Under the pieces are notes generated by a model. The model was not told the origin of the DNA. It made no database searches and was given only the letters and a program-made list of their open reading frames with translations. From Piper betle (lineage: Eukaryota; Streptophyta; Magnoliopsida; Piperales; Piperaceae), in assembly GCA_033002965.1 (NCBI GenBank), contig JAURVB010013155.1, forward strand, positions 1 through 64,000: 64,000 nucleotides of DNA, written 5' to 3'. Position numbers and translations under genes: made by a program. Positions within the stretch are counted from its first letter, which is position 1, and each line of letters starts with the position of its first letter. Of the stretch, positions 38,063-49,600 are shown one piece after another.

Positions 38063-38603
38063 TGTTGGAGTAGATGGCCTATGCAGAAGCTTGTGATAAG
38101 ATAATCATCAACAATCAAGTAATGAAAAGAAATATTGAAAACATGGTCACCATAAAATTAATCGGAAATCCCTCACACTTGAGGGTAAAAAGACTATGGA
38201 CAGAAAATTCCTTACGAAGAAGAATTACAAATTGCATCTTACGATAAAACTCCTCCTCTCTCAACCTAGAAAGAAATCCTCCTAACACCATACCCTCCTT
38301 TTTATGCAAAAATAGATTACAGATATTGTATTGTGAAGAAAGGAACGATAAATAACTTAAATACACGAAAAACCGTCCACAACATGAAGAACCCAAGTAA
38401 CCTGCCTCTTGTTTGTGTCGCCGGTGTTAGATTGTCCAAATCCGGAGTGCCAAGCGTTCACTTCCTGGTTAAGTAAAGTTTTGATTTCTTTTTCATACAG
38501 ACACGAACAGTTGATCATCCGGAACCCAAACGCCCAAGTGTTCATGCCTCGGGAAGCCTCCACCGTTCCTAGCGTGTGTTAGAAAGTTAGTAGAATTAAG
38601 TTG
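38063..38603 (-). repeat. 5' LTR of the copia element
   Basis: Aligns in order with the 3' LTR at 26156-26614. The inner edge is set by the primer-binding site. The outer edge near 38603 (TGCCAACTTAATTC on the minus strand) is approximate because the two LTRs have diverged there. Confidence 0.65.
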
Positions 38604-39680
38604 GCAGTTAGTTTTAGCTTGTTAATTTAAGTGGTAGGTTTGGTCATCAACTTGTCTAGTCGAGTTTTGCTCAACTCGAATTCGGCTCATTTAATTTTAA
38701 GTTTGAGTCGAGATAATAGGTAATTGAGTTAGTTCAAGTTTGAGTCGATCATTGGCTTGACTCATATTTAATAATACTTTTCTTTCATATAATTCATTCT
38801 AGCATTTAATTTATAATTAAAATATTTCAACTTTGACATAATTATGCATAAAAGATAATTTAATCATACATACTTTTATTTAAAATTATTATCATATGGT
38901 GATATTTTATAATTAATTAAATTTGGTAATATCCCACTTATTGTCAAAAGCTTTATTTCTTATATAAAATATTGAGCTTCAAGTCGAGTAGAGTATGTAT
39001 AAGCCCTCACCTGACTTATTTATTATCAAGTTAATATTCAAATCGATTGCTAAACAAAATCAAATTTAATTGAACTTTGAATAACGCTAAGTGGGCAGTC
39101 GAAGCCTCGACTCCATAAAAGCCTCCAGAACAATTTGGTTAATACCACCATAGTTAAACAAGGAGTATTAACTTCGACTATCAAAATTTTGTCAATTATA
39201 ATCATAGAGATCTTACATTTAAAATTTATTATATATTATTTATAAATTTAGGGTACTTAGTAGGGATGGCAGCCAGAGAAGGTTAGATATTGGCCCCCTT
39301 GGGCTCAAATAATACAGCCGAAAGCTCGCCTAGGGTTGACCTGAACTTGACTCCGTCTTTATTTTTTAATAAAATGTTGAACTTGTTCACTCAATAAAAA
39401 AAAGCAAAATCTAATAAAAATGGCAAATATTTTTAGTCTACAGCCTTTTCTAAAATTTAATGAATCCGAATCAAAAGCCGAGGAGTTAATTGGGACACAC
39501 ATTAGTAATAACCTCATGATCATGAAATCCTCGGCTTTTGAAACGAATCTCGGACATACCCGATCGGCCCAACTATTACACAAAAAGGGGGATAAAAAAT
39601 ATAAAAATAAAAATAAAACGTCGCCCATACGAACGAACAAACGCCATTTCATCACCGCCGACGTCGCCGTCGCCGCCGTC
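38604..39680. other. Intergenic DNA with hAT-like GAGTCGAG repeats
   Basis: 38640-38790 has GTCGAGTTTTGCTCAACTCGA and TTTGAGTCGAG phrases, probably another degraded hAT-type MITE reaching to about 39120. The rest is AT-rich. The 5' leader of the L34e-like gene starts somewhere after 39260; an upstream open frame from 39420 is continuous with that gene. Confidence 0.4.
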
Positions 39681-39776
39681 AGCGGGCCCATGCTGCCGCC
39701 GTCGCGGTCTCCCCGCCACCGGCGCTGCTCTGGCTTCGCCGGCGGCGGCCACCCTGGGACGGCGACGTCGCTGCTA

Positions 39777-40286
39777 ATGTGCAAGCACTCGCCTTCGGCG
39801 ACGATCGACCTGCTCATCCTCCTCCTCGTCCTCTTCTCCTCCCTCTTCCTCCTCGCCTCCTTCCTGTCCCACCTCCTCCACTCCCTCTCCCTCCTCCCCC
39901 CGCCCTCCTCCCTCCCCCGCCCCCTCGCCCTCTCCTTCGCAGCCTTCTTCCTCCTCGCCGCCTTCTTCGCCCTCCGTCGCGCCGCCTCCCGATCCCGCCG
40001 CTGCGGCCGGCCCCGCTGCCGGGCTATGAAGCGCTCGATGGAGTTCGACATCCAGCTCCAGACCGAGGACTGTCTGAGATCCGCCGGCCCCGCCGCCGCC
40101 GAGATCGACCATCTGCCCTGGAAGGGCGGCGCCGAGGGGAACCCCGACTACGAGTGCCTGCGATCCGAGCTCCGCCGGATGGCCCCTCCCAACGGCCGCG
40201 CCGTGCTCCTTCAAGGCCCGCTGCGGCTGCCCCGTCGCCAAGTTGGAGGCCTGGGGTCCAAGCGCGCCGGCCGGCACAAGAGGTGA
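39777..40286 (+). CDS. L34e-superfamily-like membrane protein (At5g19025-like)
   Basis: The product is 169 residues from ATG 39777; the frame is open back to 39420 with other Mets at 39420, 39513 and 39690. I choose 39777 because SPSATIDLLILLLVLF right after it resembles the start of plant homologues. There are two hydrophobic segments (about 9-40 and 49-66), a basic Cys-containing linker (RRCGRPRCRAMKRS), and then the conserved block MEFDIQLQTEDCLRS, PWKGGAEGNPDYECLR, SELRRMAPPNGRAVLL and an AGRHKR end. Residues 146-160 (about 40210-40256) do not fit the family, but the next reading frame across those bases gives KARCGCPVAKLEAW, the expected Cys-x-Cys segment. So the region is frameshifted and then restored. 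Function is unknown; despite the family name it is not a ribosomal protein. Confidence 0.8.
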   Translation: MCKHSPSATIDLLILLLVLFSSLFLLASFLSHLLHSLSLLPPPSSLPRPLALSFAAFFLLAAFFALRRAASRSRRCGRPRCRAMKRSMEFDIQLQTEDCLRSAGPAAAEIDHLPWKGGAEGNPDYECLRSELRRMAPPNGRAVLLQGPLRLPRRQVGGLGSKRAGRHKR

Positions 40287-43200
40287 TCACCATCCTCATC
40301 ATCATCATGCCCGGCGCCCTTGTCTTGATTGGTTTTATGCATCTGTTTTGATTGACGATCGGAGTTGTAAATATTCGATGATCCAATTCGGTGTTCGTAG
40401 ATCTTGATGCGGTTCTTCTCTGCACTGTCATATTGTTCTTTCAATGGGTGTAGCTTGGTTTGTGAATTGCATGGATTTGAGTAGTTGACCTTGCTCAAAC
40501 GAACAGGTTGCGTGGTTGAGGTACTGTTTGTCGTTGTTGTTGTTGTTGTTGTTGATGGTGATGATGTTGTTGTTCTTGTTGTGATTAATCTAGGCGACGT
40601 TATTATTATCAAAAGATCAATCTATAAGTTCGAGGAGATGCCTGATTTTGCATCTGTCTGTTCACAAAACATTTCTTGTTCCTCGGAAGGGAGATAAGAA
40701 CAGCACAATTCGTTTCTAGTAGACTTCTTATATCTATTTTAATATCTTGCTTTGGCACCCATGCTTGTGCTGAGCTAGAGCTCCAATTGTTGTTGGCAAT
40801 TTAGTCTTTGACGGTGGACATTGTTCGTGGTTCTGCTACATAATTCTGACTGTTCTGAATTGTTAATGAAAGTGTATCGTCTTATATGATGGGGATCTGC
40901 TCTCTGCGGTAACATAGAAATGAGTGAACATTGTCATAATCATCTTGGGTTGGATGTGATTTGTTCCTGCTTTGATGGCACTGTTGCTGTTTAGATGAAA
41001 ATTTGTGGCCCATTATTGCGCCGAACAGGTGTTATTTAAAGAGTTGACTGAATTATTTGGGTACTGTTGTTTTTAGGGTCGAATCATGATGGGATTCCAT
41101 GTGATTTTTATTTCCAATGTCTATCTAGAACTTATCTGTTGGGTGTTAACTCTGTGGTGCATACTGCATGCTATGATATACTTCTTAAAGTTCTTAAGAG
41201 TTTACCTGTAATGAATGAGAGTCATCTTTATCCCTATAGAAATTTTGGCACCAATCTTTCTCCATTAATGGGTTGCATTCCATTAAGGATTTTTCACTTG
41301 TTTATATTTTTATTTCCAAATTTTATTCACAGTAGATTAGAGTGCTTATGATGAATGCTTCATGGATTAGTAAATTTGAGCAATTTTATTTTCTTGATGG
41401 GTCAACGATATGCTTGATATGTTTCTTCTTGTTCTAATGTTCATAAAATGATATTCTTTCAATTTACAAAAGGCAAGTTTGCAGTAGTTTACTTGAATTG
41501 TTTTAGGTGATCATGATTTGAAATAATGTTTAGGAGGACATTTTCATTGAAGTTCAAATGTTTTGCCCTGCAATGCTGTATTGCCAATTATCTGTTGAAA
41601 ATATTGAGGTCCGAAACAAATTGTTGATTGTCATACAGTTTCGTCGAGATATTTCGTGTGCTAAGTATGATTTAGTGTCTATACGCTTATTTTTTATGAA
41701 GTTTATTATTTTGTATCTAATTTGTTACTGAAACATAGTTCACATAAAGGAATCTAACTTTAAAAGTTTTTGTGCGAGATATTTGGAAGGCACTATGTAT
41801 TAATAAGTCAGAGCTTTACTCAGCTCTAAGCACTCTTGCCCTGAATCATTTCAGTTCGACAGATTTGACAATAGATTTTAGGCATGGGCCTTGGCTTGTT
41901 GACATGGTAATTGACATTTCACATTTTCCTGTACTAAGTTTTAGGGTTTATTGATATGAATATTGGCTTAGTAAAAGAAGTTAGAATATTTTGTCCTAAT
42001 ATATGTTTGGTCATAAATTTTAGACAAGGATAACTAGAGAGCTTATATTTGCTTCAGAAACTGCAAAAATGATTACTGCTTACCACCAGTGCAATATATC
42101 AGGCATCTTGAATGAATTTATTATGTGTTCACACATGCAAATAAAGTTGGGAAGGTAAAGATTGTATTTGGTTTGTTGCCCCTGGTTTTAATGTGTAGCT
42201 TGTGAGACACCAATACCCTAGTGGATTCTGACAGAAAGTATTTCTTGTTCAGTTGTTTTTAATCTGTCAATTTTTGTATTTAGATCTATGGTTTTGTCAA
42301 TTTTTTACTGTTTGTTTAGATGTACTTACTGAGTATTTTCATTCTTTGGTGTTCTTTCAGGGGTGCGCCTTTAGCTATTGAAGGTGGTCGTTAATTGTGG
42401 AAGAGGCCCTCATCCATCCATTGGGTTACATTGCTCATCAGTATATAAGGCGCCTCTGCTCTTCCTTTCTCTGCGGGCACGTCTAGGACAAAAACAATAT
42501 AGAAACTAGAAAAGAATTAGAAATCAATGTCAATTTCCATAAATCCATTGCTTTCATCTCATTGGATCATAGCTGGCTGTTGCTGTGCAGGTTAGTGTAC
42601 TCGGCTGGTTGTGAACATTTTACATTAATTAGCAATGTCACTGATGAGAAATAAAAGAAATATATGGAAGGGATAGTAAACTAGACGTTTAAATTAAATC
42701 TACCCCTAAATGTTTTCATGGTTGTTTGTCATGTGTTATTGCCTTCATCTTAGCTGATTCCCCAGAGAAGTGATTCACTGAATCCTCATTGGGGAACTAG
42801 TCTAGACAAGAGGAAAGTATTCTTATGGTACAAAAATGTTGAGAAAGCTCATTTGTTCATCGTAAAAACTTTTTGGGTCTTCTGAAGTACCAAGTCTCTG
42901 GGTAATAATGGTTCCACGAATAGGCTTTGAAAGTTCAATTTGTCATCTTATATACTGTGGCATTATCTATCACATGTATAGCTATTCCTCTTGTCTATTG
43001 TGAATTCAATTAGACGGATTATTATCATTTTGCTTGGAATAAATCTGAATTATTTATTTTTAAAATCAAGTCAATGTTATTTGTATTTGGTAATTTGGTG
43101 CTGATTCAACCTTAGCCAATTTTAGTTTAATTTATTAGTACATTTTGCATATACTATACTTCTAATGTGTACAGACTGGCCGGCATTATAGATAAATACA

Positions 43201-43839
43201 AAATTAAGCTAATGACGAAAATATTATGAACGAAAATATCTCAGATTCATGATACCATGCATGAAAGAAAGTAACATTCTTATTGACTAAAAGAATTCTA
43301 ATAAATTATATAAGTATAACTTCGAAACAAATTGTGGGCTTCTAATCAAACCGAGTAGACAAGCTAAAACTTGCTCCATTTGGGTTAAACTTTTTAAATA
43401 GGGCTTTAATAGAATAGGGCATCAAGCATAGTCAAGCTAGAAACAACCATATTCATGTGTTTGTAGCAGTATTCTCTTACCAACATCACATACATTGTTG
43501 AGGTAGAACGAGCAAACTTGTGCAATTGTCAATTAAAGACGAATATACCCAGATATAAATCTCCAATTTGGAAGAACTTCCATTTCCTCAACTACATTAC
43601 ATACAAAGTTGGCTGGGAGATGAACTTGCTCCTCTTCAACAATTATTTGTGTTCACAATATTTTTAGAACATTGCTATTTGCAGCTTTGTCAAACAAAAA
43701 GGTGGCCAATAGCAGCGGCTTTATAACTTCATCACCCATCAAAAACGTCAATATAGTTTCTAATATATCCCTACTTCACTGACGAAAAAACACTCGGATC
43801 AAAACAATAAAAAGCTCCTATCTGATAACTTGAACAAGG
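40287..43839. other. 3' region of the L34e-like gene and intergenic DNA
   Basis: No conserved coding sequence. 40530-40600 carries GTT/TTG and GATGTT trinucleotide repeats. The composition to about 42600 is intron-like, and TTCTTTCAG|GGGTGCGCC at about 42354 is a good acceptor. The transcript may therefore continue through a 3' UTR intron to an exon near 42360-42600, but no donor or cDNA supports this. 42600-43839 is AT-rich with nothing recognised. Confidence 0.35.
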
Positions 43840-46350
43840 TTAGGCCCCTCGAGCTTCTCTCAGAGGAGCACCGTGAAGAATATCAATGTCCACACCATCC
43901 GGGGGAAGCTGAACACACCTAACAACAGATCCTCTAATGAAACAGTTTCTCATTGATATCTGGGAAAATCAACAAAGAAGAGTTTAATCCAACAAATTTC
44001 AGAAGAGGAAGTTGAATTCTTACTTCAATGAGCAAAGAAATAACTTAGGCATATAAACTAGTAAGAAGTTAATACATTTAACATCTCAAAACATAAATCA
44101 GAGAATGCAATAACATCAACATACAAGCAAAAAAAAAAATTGATTATGACATGCAAACAGCTGGGTGTTGGAATCACAGTTTCTAAGATATTTCCTAGAT
44201 TGACTTGCACCGGATATTGTCGTCAATTTCTTAACCTCCACTGCTCCAAAAATTGTCCCTTAACAAATTTAATGGTTTATTCCCAATATTAATTAACACA
44301 AGAATTGCTGACAAGTAATTAAGATTTGATTTAATTAAAACTTTCCATTTAACCTCCATTAAAGACAAACAAGACTTCTTCTTCTTCTTCTTGAGACTAT
44401 TTAATTAATTAATTAAGAATTGCTAACAAGTAATTAAGAAGAAACCAGACTATTTGAAAATTAATTGGGAGCGAAAACAACAACAGGATTTAATCGACCA
44501 CAAGTTACTCTCACTGCTCTGCGCACAATAAATGACAATCTATAATAGAGGAATATTAGCCATCAACATTGATCATCACTATATTGTCCCCTACTCTACA
44601 CAAGTGGTAATTACTATAAATGACAATCTTGAATACAGAGGAAGAAGAAGCACAGATGGAAGCATACATAGTGGATGAAGAAAAGATATGAAAGATCGCT
44701 CCTGTGCTCCAAAAACTTGAAAGCACAGGGAAATTTCGTCTTCATGATGCAAAAATGATATAATTTATTTATTTTCGACATCAAAAGGTAGATGACCTTG
44801 TTTTAGAAACATCCTTGAAAGCTACCCCTTTTCTCTACCAAGGGGTGGCTTTCTCACCTGTTTTCCATACCCAAGAAATGCTAGAAAAGGCAAACACAAG
44901 CCCATGCCTCATCTTTGTGCAAAGCACTCTCAAGTAGGAAGAAAGAGAAATTCTTGGGTGACTTTCAATCCCATATGTAACAGTCTCCAATCGTCACCTT
45001 GTTAAGAACCTTTGATTATGACAAAGAGAATTTAAACATAACATAATTTTTCAGTATAAACTGATTTATTGATTATATTTACCTTGTTCCCGTCTGTTTC
45101 ATCAAGTCCTTAATCAAAATTTACAAAATTTGTTAAAGAAATAGGCAACTTCTAGATCAGTATTTCCCCTTATAAATGGTGCTTTGAAGAACAGAGAAGG
45201 TTTCTTCAAAAAAGGTTTTACTGCATGCATCTCAGCTTGATGGGATATAAAGAGTGACTTCTCTCATTGCAGCTGGTGTATAGTACACAGTTCACACATA
45301 AATAGGTATAACTCTTTTCACCCTTGTCTATCATTACACACATCCACACTTGTGATTGGCCTTTAGATAGAGAAAAGGTTTCACAATATAGAGGCGCACA
45401 TCAAATATCCTAATGTCATACTCATCTTACCTTGTAGATTGACAATTGTTATACCCAAGCCTATGTATCTAGCCGGTAGCCCAAATTTATGAAGTACATA
45501 AAACCCCTCCAAAAACTTACTGCAGTCTTACTTGTAGAAGTTCAACTGCAATTTCCAACCACCATTTTCTACAACATAACAGATTTCAATTAGAAATAGC
45601 TAGTTCACGGTATCAACACAAGAATAATACATGTTCCAAAAATGGCCATTAAATCACTCATACATAAGAAACATTAAAGGAAAATATCCTAATCTCTCAA
45701 AACAGCATATCAGCTAAATTTGCACCTATCACCATAGACAACGAGCAACACAGTAGCATAAATCAACATCAAATGCAATGAGGCGAAATTCACAAATTCA
45801 AAACATATGAAGCAAAAAAATATATAGTAAATAAATTTGCACCCATCACCAACTTAAGTAACTATATTCGAAAAGGTAGTTCAGAGTATCAACACAAGAA
45901 CACTATAAATTTCAAAACTGGCCAGTAAAATCACTCACACATAGCAAACATAAAAATAAAATAAAAAATAGCATTTAAATTTGCACCCATCACCACATCT
46001 AACAAACAACATAGTAGACTAATAATAATAATAACATCAACTACAGAGAAGTAAAATCAGACACAAATTCAAAAACATAGCAAGCAAAAATTGCATACCA
46101 TGTGGGGATGCGTCTCTTGATCGACCACCCTCGCGTTCTCAAGCTTAATATTCAGCTACTGATCAACCGAATGCGGAGTCCCGCGGATCGCAAGGTCACC
46201 TCTTTACCCACCAACTACTTGAAATATGAAAAGAACAACTGACAAAAAAAAAACAAAACCAACACCAAATCAAGCAAGAAGGGCATCAAAACGAAGCAGA
46301 AACCGAGCAGACAACAGATAAAGCGATGGAATTACGAGGAAAGTTACCAT
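43840..46350 (-). pseudogene. LSM2: LSM2 (U6 snRNA-associated Sm-like protein) pseudogene with retained introns
   Basis: Exon 1 is just ATG (46350-46348) followed by GTAACT. Exon 2 is 46238-46099: LFFSYFK, stop, LVGKEVT, then a 19-base loss, then LAIRGTPHSVDQ, stop, LNIKLENARVVDQ and THPHM. Exon 3 is 43959-43840: SMRNCFIRGSVVRCVQLPPD, GVDIDILHG, LREARGA, TAA. LSM2 is a subunit of the LSm2-8 ring that binds U6 snRNA and of the cytoplasmic LSm1-7 ring. Two TAG codons replace conserved residues (Asp after YFK, Tyr after VDQ). The deletion removes most of VELKND and shifts frame. The family proline-glycine core and the C-terminal exon survive. Because introns and splice sites are intact, it is a decayed gene or DNA-level duplicate, not a processed copy. 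Confidence 0.85.
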
Positions 46351-46634
46351 CTTTCGGCTTGCTAGATGTTGGGTGAGTCCGGGAGTCGGGGAGGAGGGCG
46401 AGGGGACGAAGGCGAAGCTCGAGTGCGCGGCGGGCAGATCAGAAATGGGCCAAGAGAAGATGAGATGCAAAGACTTTTTCCCTGGGCCTCATGTTTGGCC
46501 CATGGGCCGAGAGAAGCAATTTTATTACTTTTCGCATATTTTTCTTTTGTTTGAGGCATTGGTACAAATTGCTCGTTAATTGTTTACACAACATTAAAAT
46601 GCCAAAATTAATTCACTGTGTATAAAGTGTGAAC
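46351..46634. other. 5' flank of the LSM2 pseudogene
   Basis: GC-richer than its surroundings from 46370 to 46510, which fits the old LSM2 promoter and leader. No other gene is visible. Confidence 0.4.
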
Positions 46635-49600
46635 TGTAACACCGTAAATTCGGTTCATGCTCGTGAACTAAACCGGCATATCACGGGCCCCGGTTGGGTT
46701 GGTTAATTCGAACCTAACTCGTGCGGGTCTAATTTAGGTGTTTTAAGATAAAAATAAGACTCACCATACATGGATGAATGTACAAAACCTTAATATGTTA
46801 TTATATAGATCGACATGTAAACTAATTTACACACCAACATTAATTGCGATAAATTAATAAAAAATCAAAAAAACGGGCAAAATCTCTCCTAAAAGTGCAA
46901 TTGGGGCGACCCTGTCAAAATAATATATACAAACATATATGTATATATCAGATATTTACATTCGCATAAAATTCCAATCTATATTGTATCAATCATTCTG
47001 AATCTTCGGTCTCGACCCATCTGTGCAGTTTATTCACATTTCACATCATATCATCACGTATTAGCATTTAATCACATCATTTTCAATATAATAACATCAT
47101 AAACAAAATATTAACCACTCTATCGGTAGACATGTGTGTGCAAGCGACATCATTGCTCCTCCATCTAGGTTGGCATATCTAACTCACGGTTATCACCTAC
47201 ATATAGTATAAAAACACGTCAGTAATAAGTGTTACTGGTCCAAAACATAACTATAACAAACTAGCTATGAGAGCTAACTCTCATATGAAGAAAAACATTT
47301 GTATACTTCACTAGAACTCTCTCAGTGACACCTACTGAGGAGCCACCAGGCTACAAACCCGGTAGCATCCCCGACTGACTGCTTTGCTGAGACCTCTTTT
47401 GGCATTTTTCTTATTTCATTTTTCTCTGGTCCATTGGGACTACAAGTATATCCTAAGCCCTCTCCTTTCCTCCATAATTCTCCTAGCCTTGAGCACCAAG
47501 GTCAAGTACTCTCAAATAGTCGTCTTTAGTACCCCTTGAACCACAAGTCCGAACGTGCATTGTACTTAATAGTACCCGTAAACCTCCACGTTCTCTAGGT
47601 GTGAGGAACTCAAATGCAGAGTTGTTAGGATCCCTTGGGAATGGAACAATCCGCTCACTAATCCAGAGCCCATTTTGACTGTCACGTGCATCTGCTCATG
47701 GTGCATGCAAGTCGTTACACTATCTCTCGTCTCACTGAAAGTCGACAAAATTATATATATAGGCTTGGGAAGGGATTCATATATAGGCCCAAAGGCAACT
47801 TGTGGTGGATCTTATTTTTAAAATCATCCTCTAGGGTTATTAAATTTGGAAAACTATTTGGCTAAATGGCCTGAGTTAAGTGGGATTCAATTAAACGCTA
47901 CTTAACCCGTCCTACCGGCAATAAAACAAATATACAATAAAATAGAGTATAAAACAGAGACGAGTCCTAAACAAACCTGGTAGAAGCTCTAAGCCCTTGC
48001 GCCTAGGCGGCGAGCTCCTACTCTATACCTACACATCAAATTTAGAAGCTAACGCCCGCTAACTGAATGATTCTTCAACTCGACATGAACATTACACACA
48101 CACAATTATCATCCATCACAATCAACAAGGATAAATGTGAAAATAATTCTAAACCCATCCTATTCATACCAAATTTATTGTGTTTTTCTAAGTTACGTGG
48201 TAGTCGATTATCATGCTCAGATTTAATTTACCTCATTAGATCACTGATAACTCTATAAAAGAGTTATTATTCTTTGTATTTTATATTGAGTTTTTGTCAT
48301 GTTTCAAGTGATTTTTATTTCAATTTTATTAGTTTAAAAGTTTATTAGATATTATTGATAATGCCAGAAATTATGTTGATTTTGGTGTAAAAAATGCTAA
48401 TTAATGTTGTTCTAACAGGGTATAAGAGTTAGACAATGATCCAGAATGAATTCGGGGTGAAATCGGGCCAAAATGCGTAACCAGAAAGCTATAACCATGA
48501 GCACAACACTCAAGCACTGGGATTCAGAACGCTCGAGCACTGGCATTTTGGTTAAGGAAATTTTGTAACCGAGGGTAGAATGCTCGAGCGCCTGGATTTT
48601 GAGTGCTCGAGCACTGGCAGCTGAAAACCAAATTTTTCTAATATTTCTGGAGATCCTAGTGGATCCCACTTGAAATATTTGTGTAGATCCTTTATAAACT
48701 TAATAAGGGCTTTAACTTAAGGAGGAACAACATTAGACAACGAAAGTGATGGCATGAAAGACGAGAAGGAATGACGAAGAAGTTGGATCAGAAGAAAAAG
48801 ACGTTTTCTCCAAAAGAGTTTTTCTTTATTTTGATTTACTTTTCTTTGTAATTAGATGAGGTCTTCCACATCACATATGAATTTCTTGATTTTAATCAGA
48901 TATTTTATGGATTAAATTCTTTTCTAGGATTTTCAATGACACCTAAAGTATGGATTAATAAAGGTTATTAATTTTTATCTATGTGACTGTGACGTTAGAT
49001 CATCTATTTTATTATATTCTTAATGCTATCATTAGACTGACCATCTATTGTTAGACCTAGAGATTTGATCTTGTCTAGAGATAGAAATATTAAATTTGTC
49101 ATTGAATAAAATAGCGTTCGTTCATCTATTTTAGGTGATTCACATATGAGATAGAGATATACTCATATGTTTTGGGTAATTGTTAAGGGCAAAGCTTAAA
49201 GTATCATTTTGCACACACAATTTCATAGAGATATAGGAATTGGGTGCGAGTGATAAGTTTATGGTGAATTGAGAGATCTCATAAATAATTAATTCCCGTG
49301 GTAATAATCCAAATGTGCAATTCATAGGTAGAAGTTATAATTTTAATCATATAGAGCACTAGGTGAAATTGAAAATCCTAGGTTTGTCATCCTGAAGTTA
49401 ATATTTGATTTAAATATTGCATTTTAGATTAGTTTAGTTTTAATCCACAGTTGAATCACTCTTTCAATCTATTTCTATTTATGTATAATTAATTAAATTA
49501 GTTTTGGTAATTGACAACTTTTAGTAATAATTCCTTGTGAGACGATACTTTCTTATCACTTTTATTACTTGATTTGGCACATACACTTGTGTTATAATTT

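Larger units (their letters stand above)
26156..38603 (-). mobile_element. Degenerate Ty1/copia retrotransposon invaded by later insertions
   Basis: Oriented right to left: 5' LTR about 38603-38063, primer-binding site 38062-38049, gag/protease/integrase at 35042-33292 and 31503-31099, reverse transcriptase about 28330-27497, RNase H 27235-26703, polypurine tract 26626-26615, and 3' LTR 26614-26156. The gag-protease-integrase-RT-RNase H order is the copia order. Insertions are a long solo LTR (28354-30982), a hAT element (31546-33239) and two partial long LTRs (about 35048-38008). Removing them leaves about 5.1 kb, a normal copia length. Stops and frameshifts separate the domains, so it is dead. 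The outer right boundary is approximate. Confidence 0.85.
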
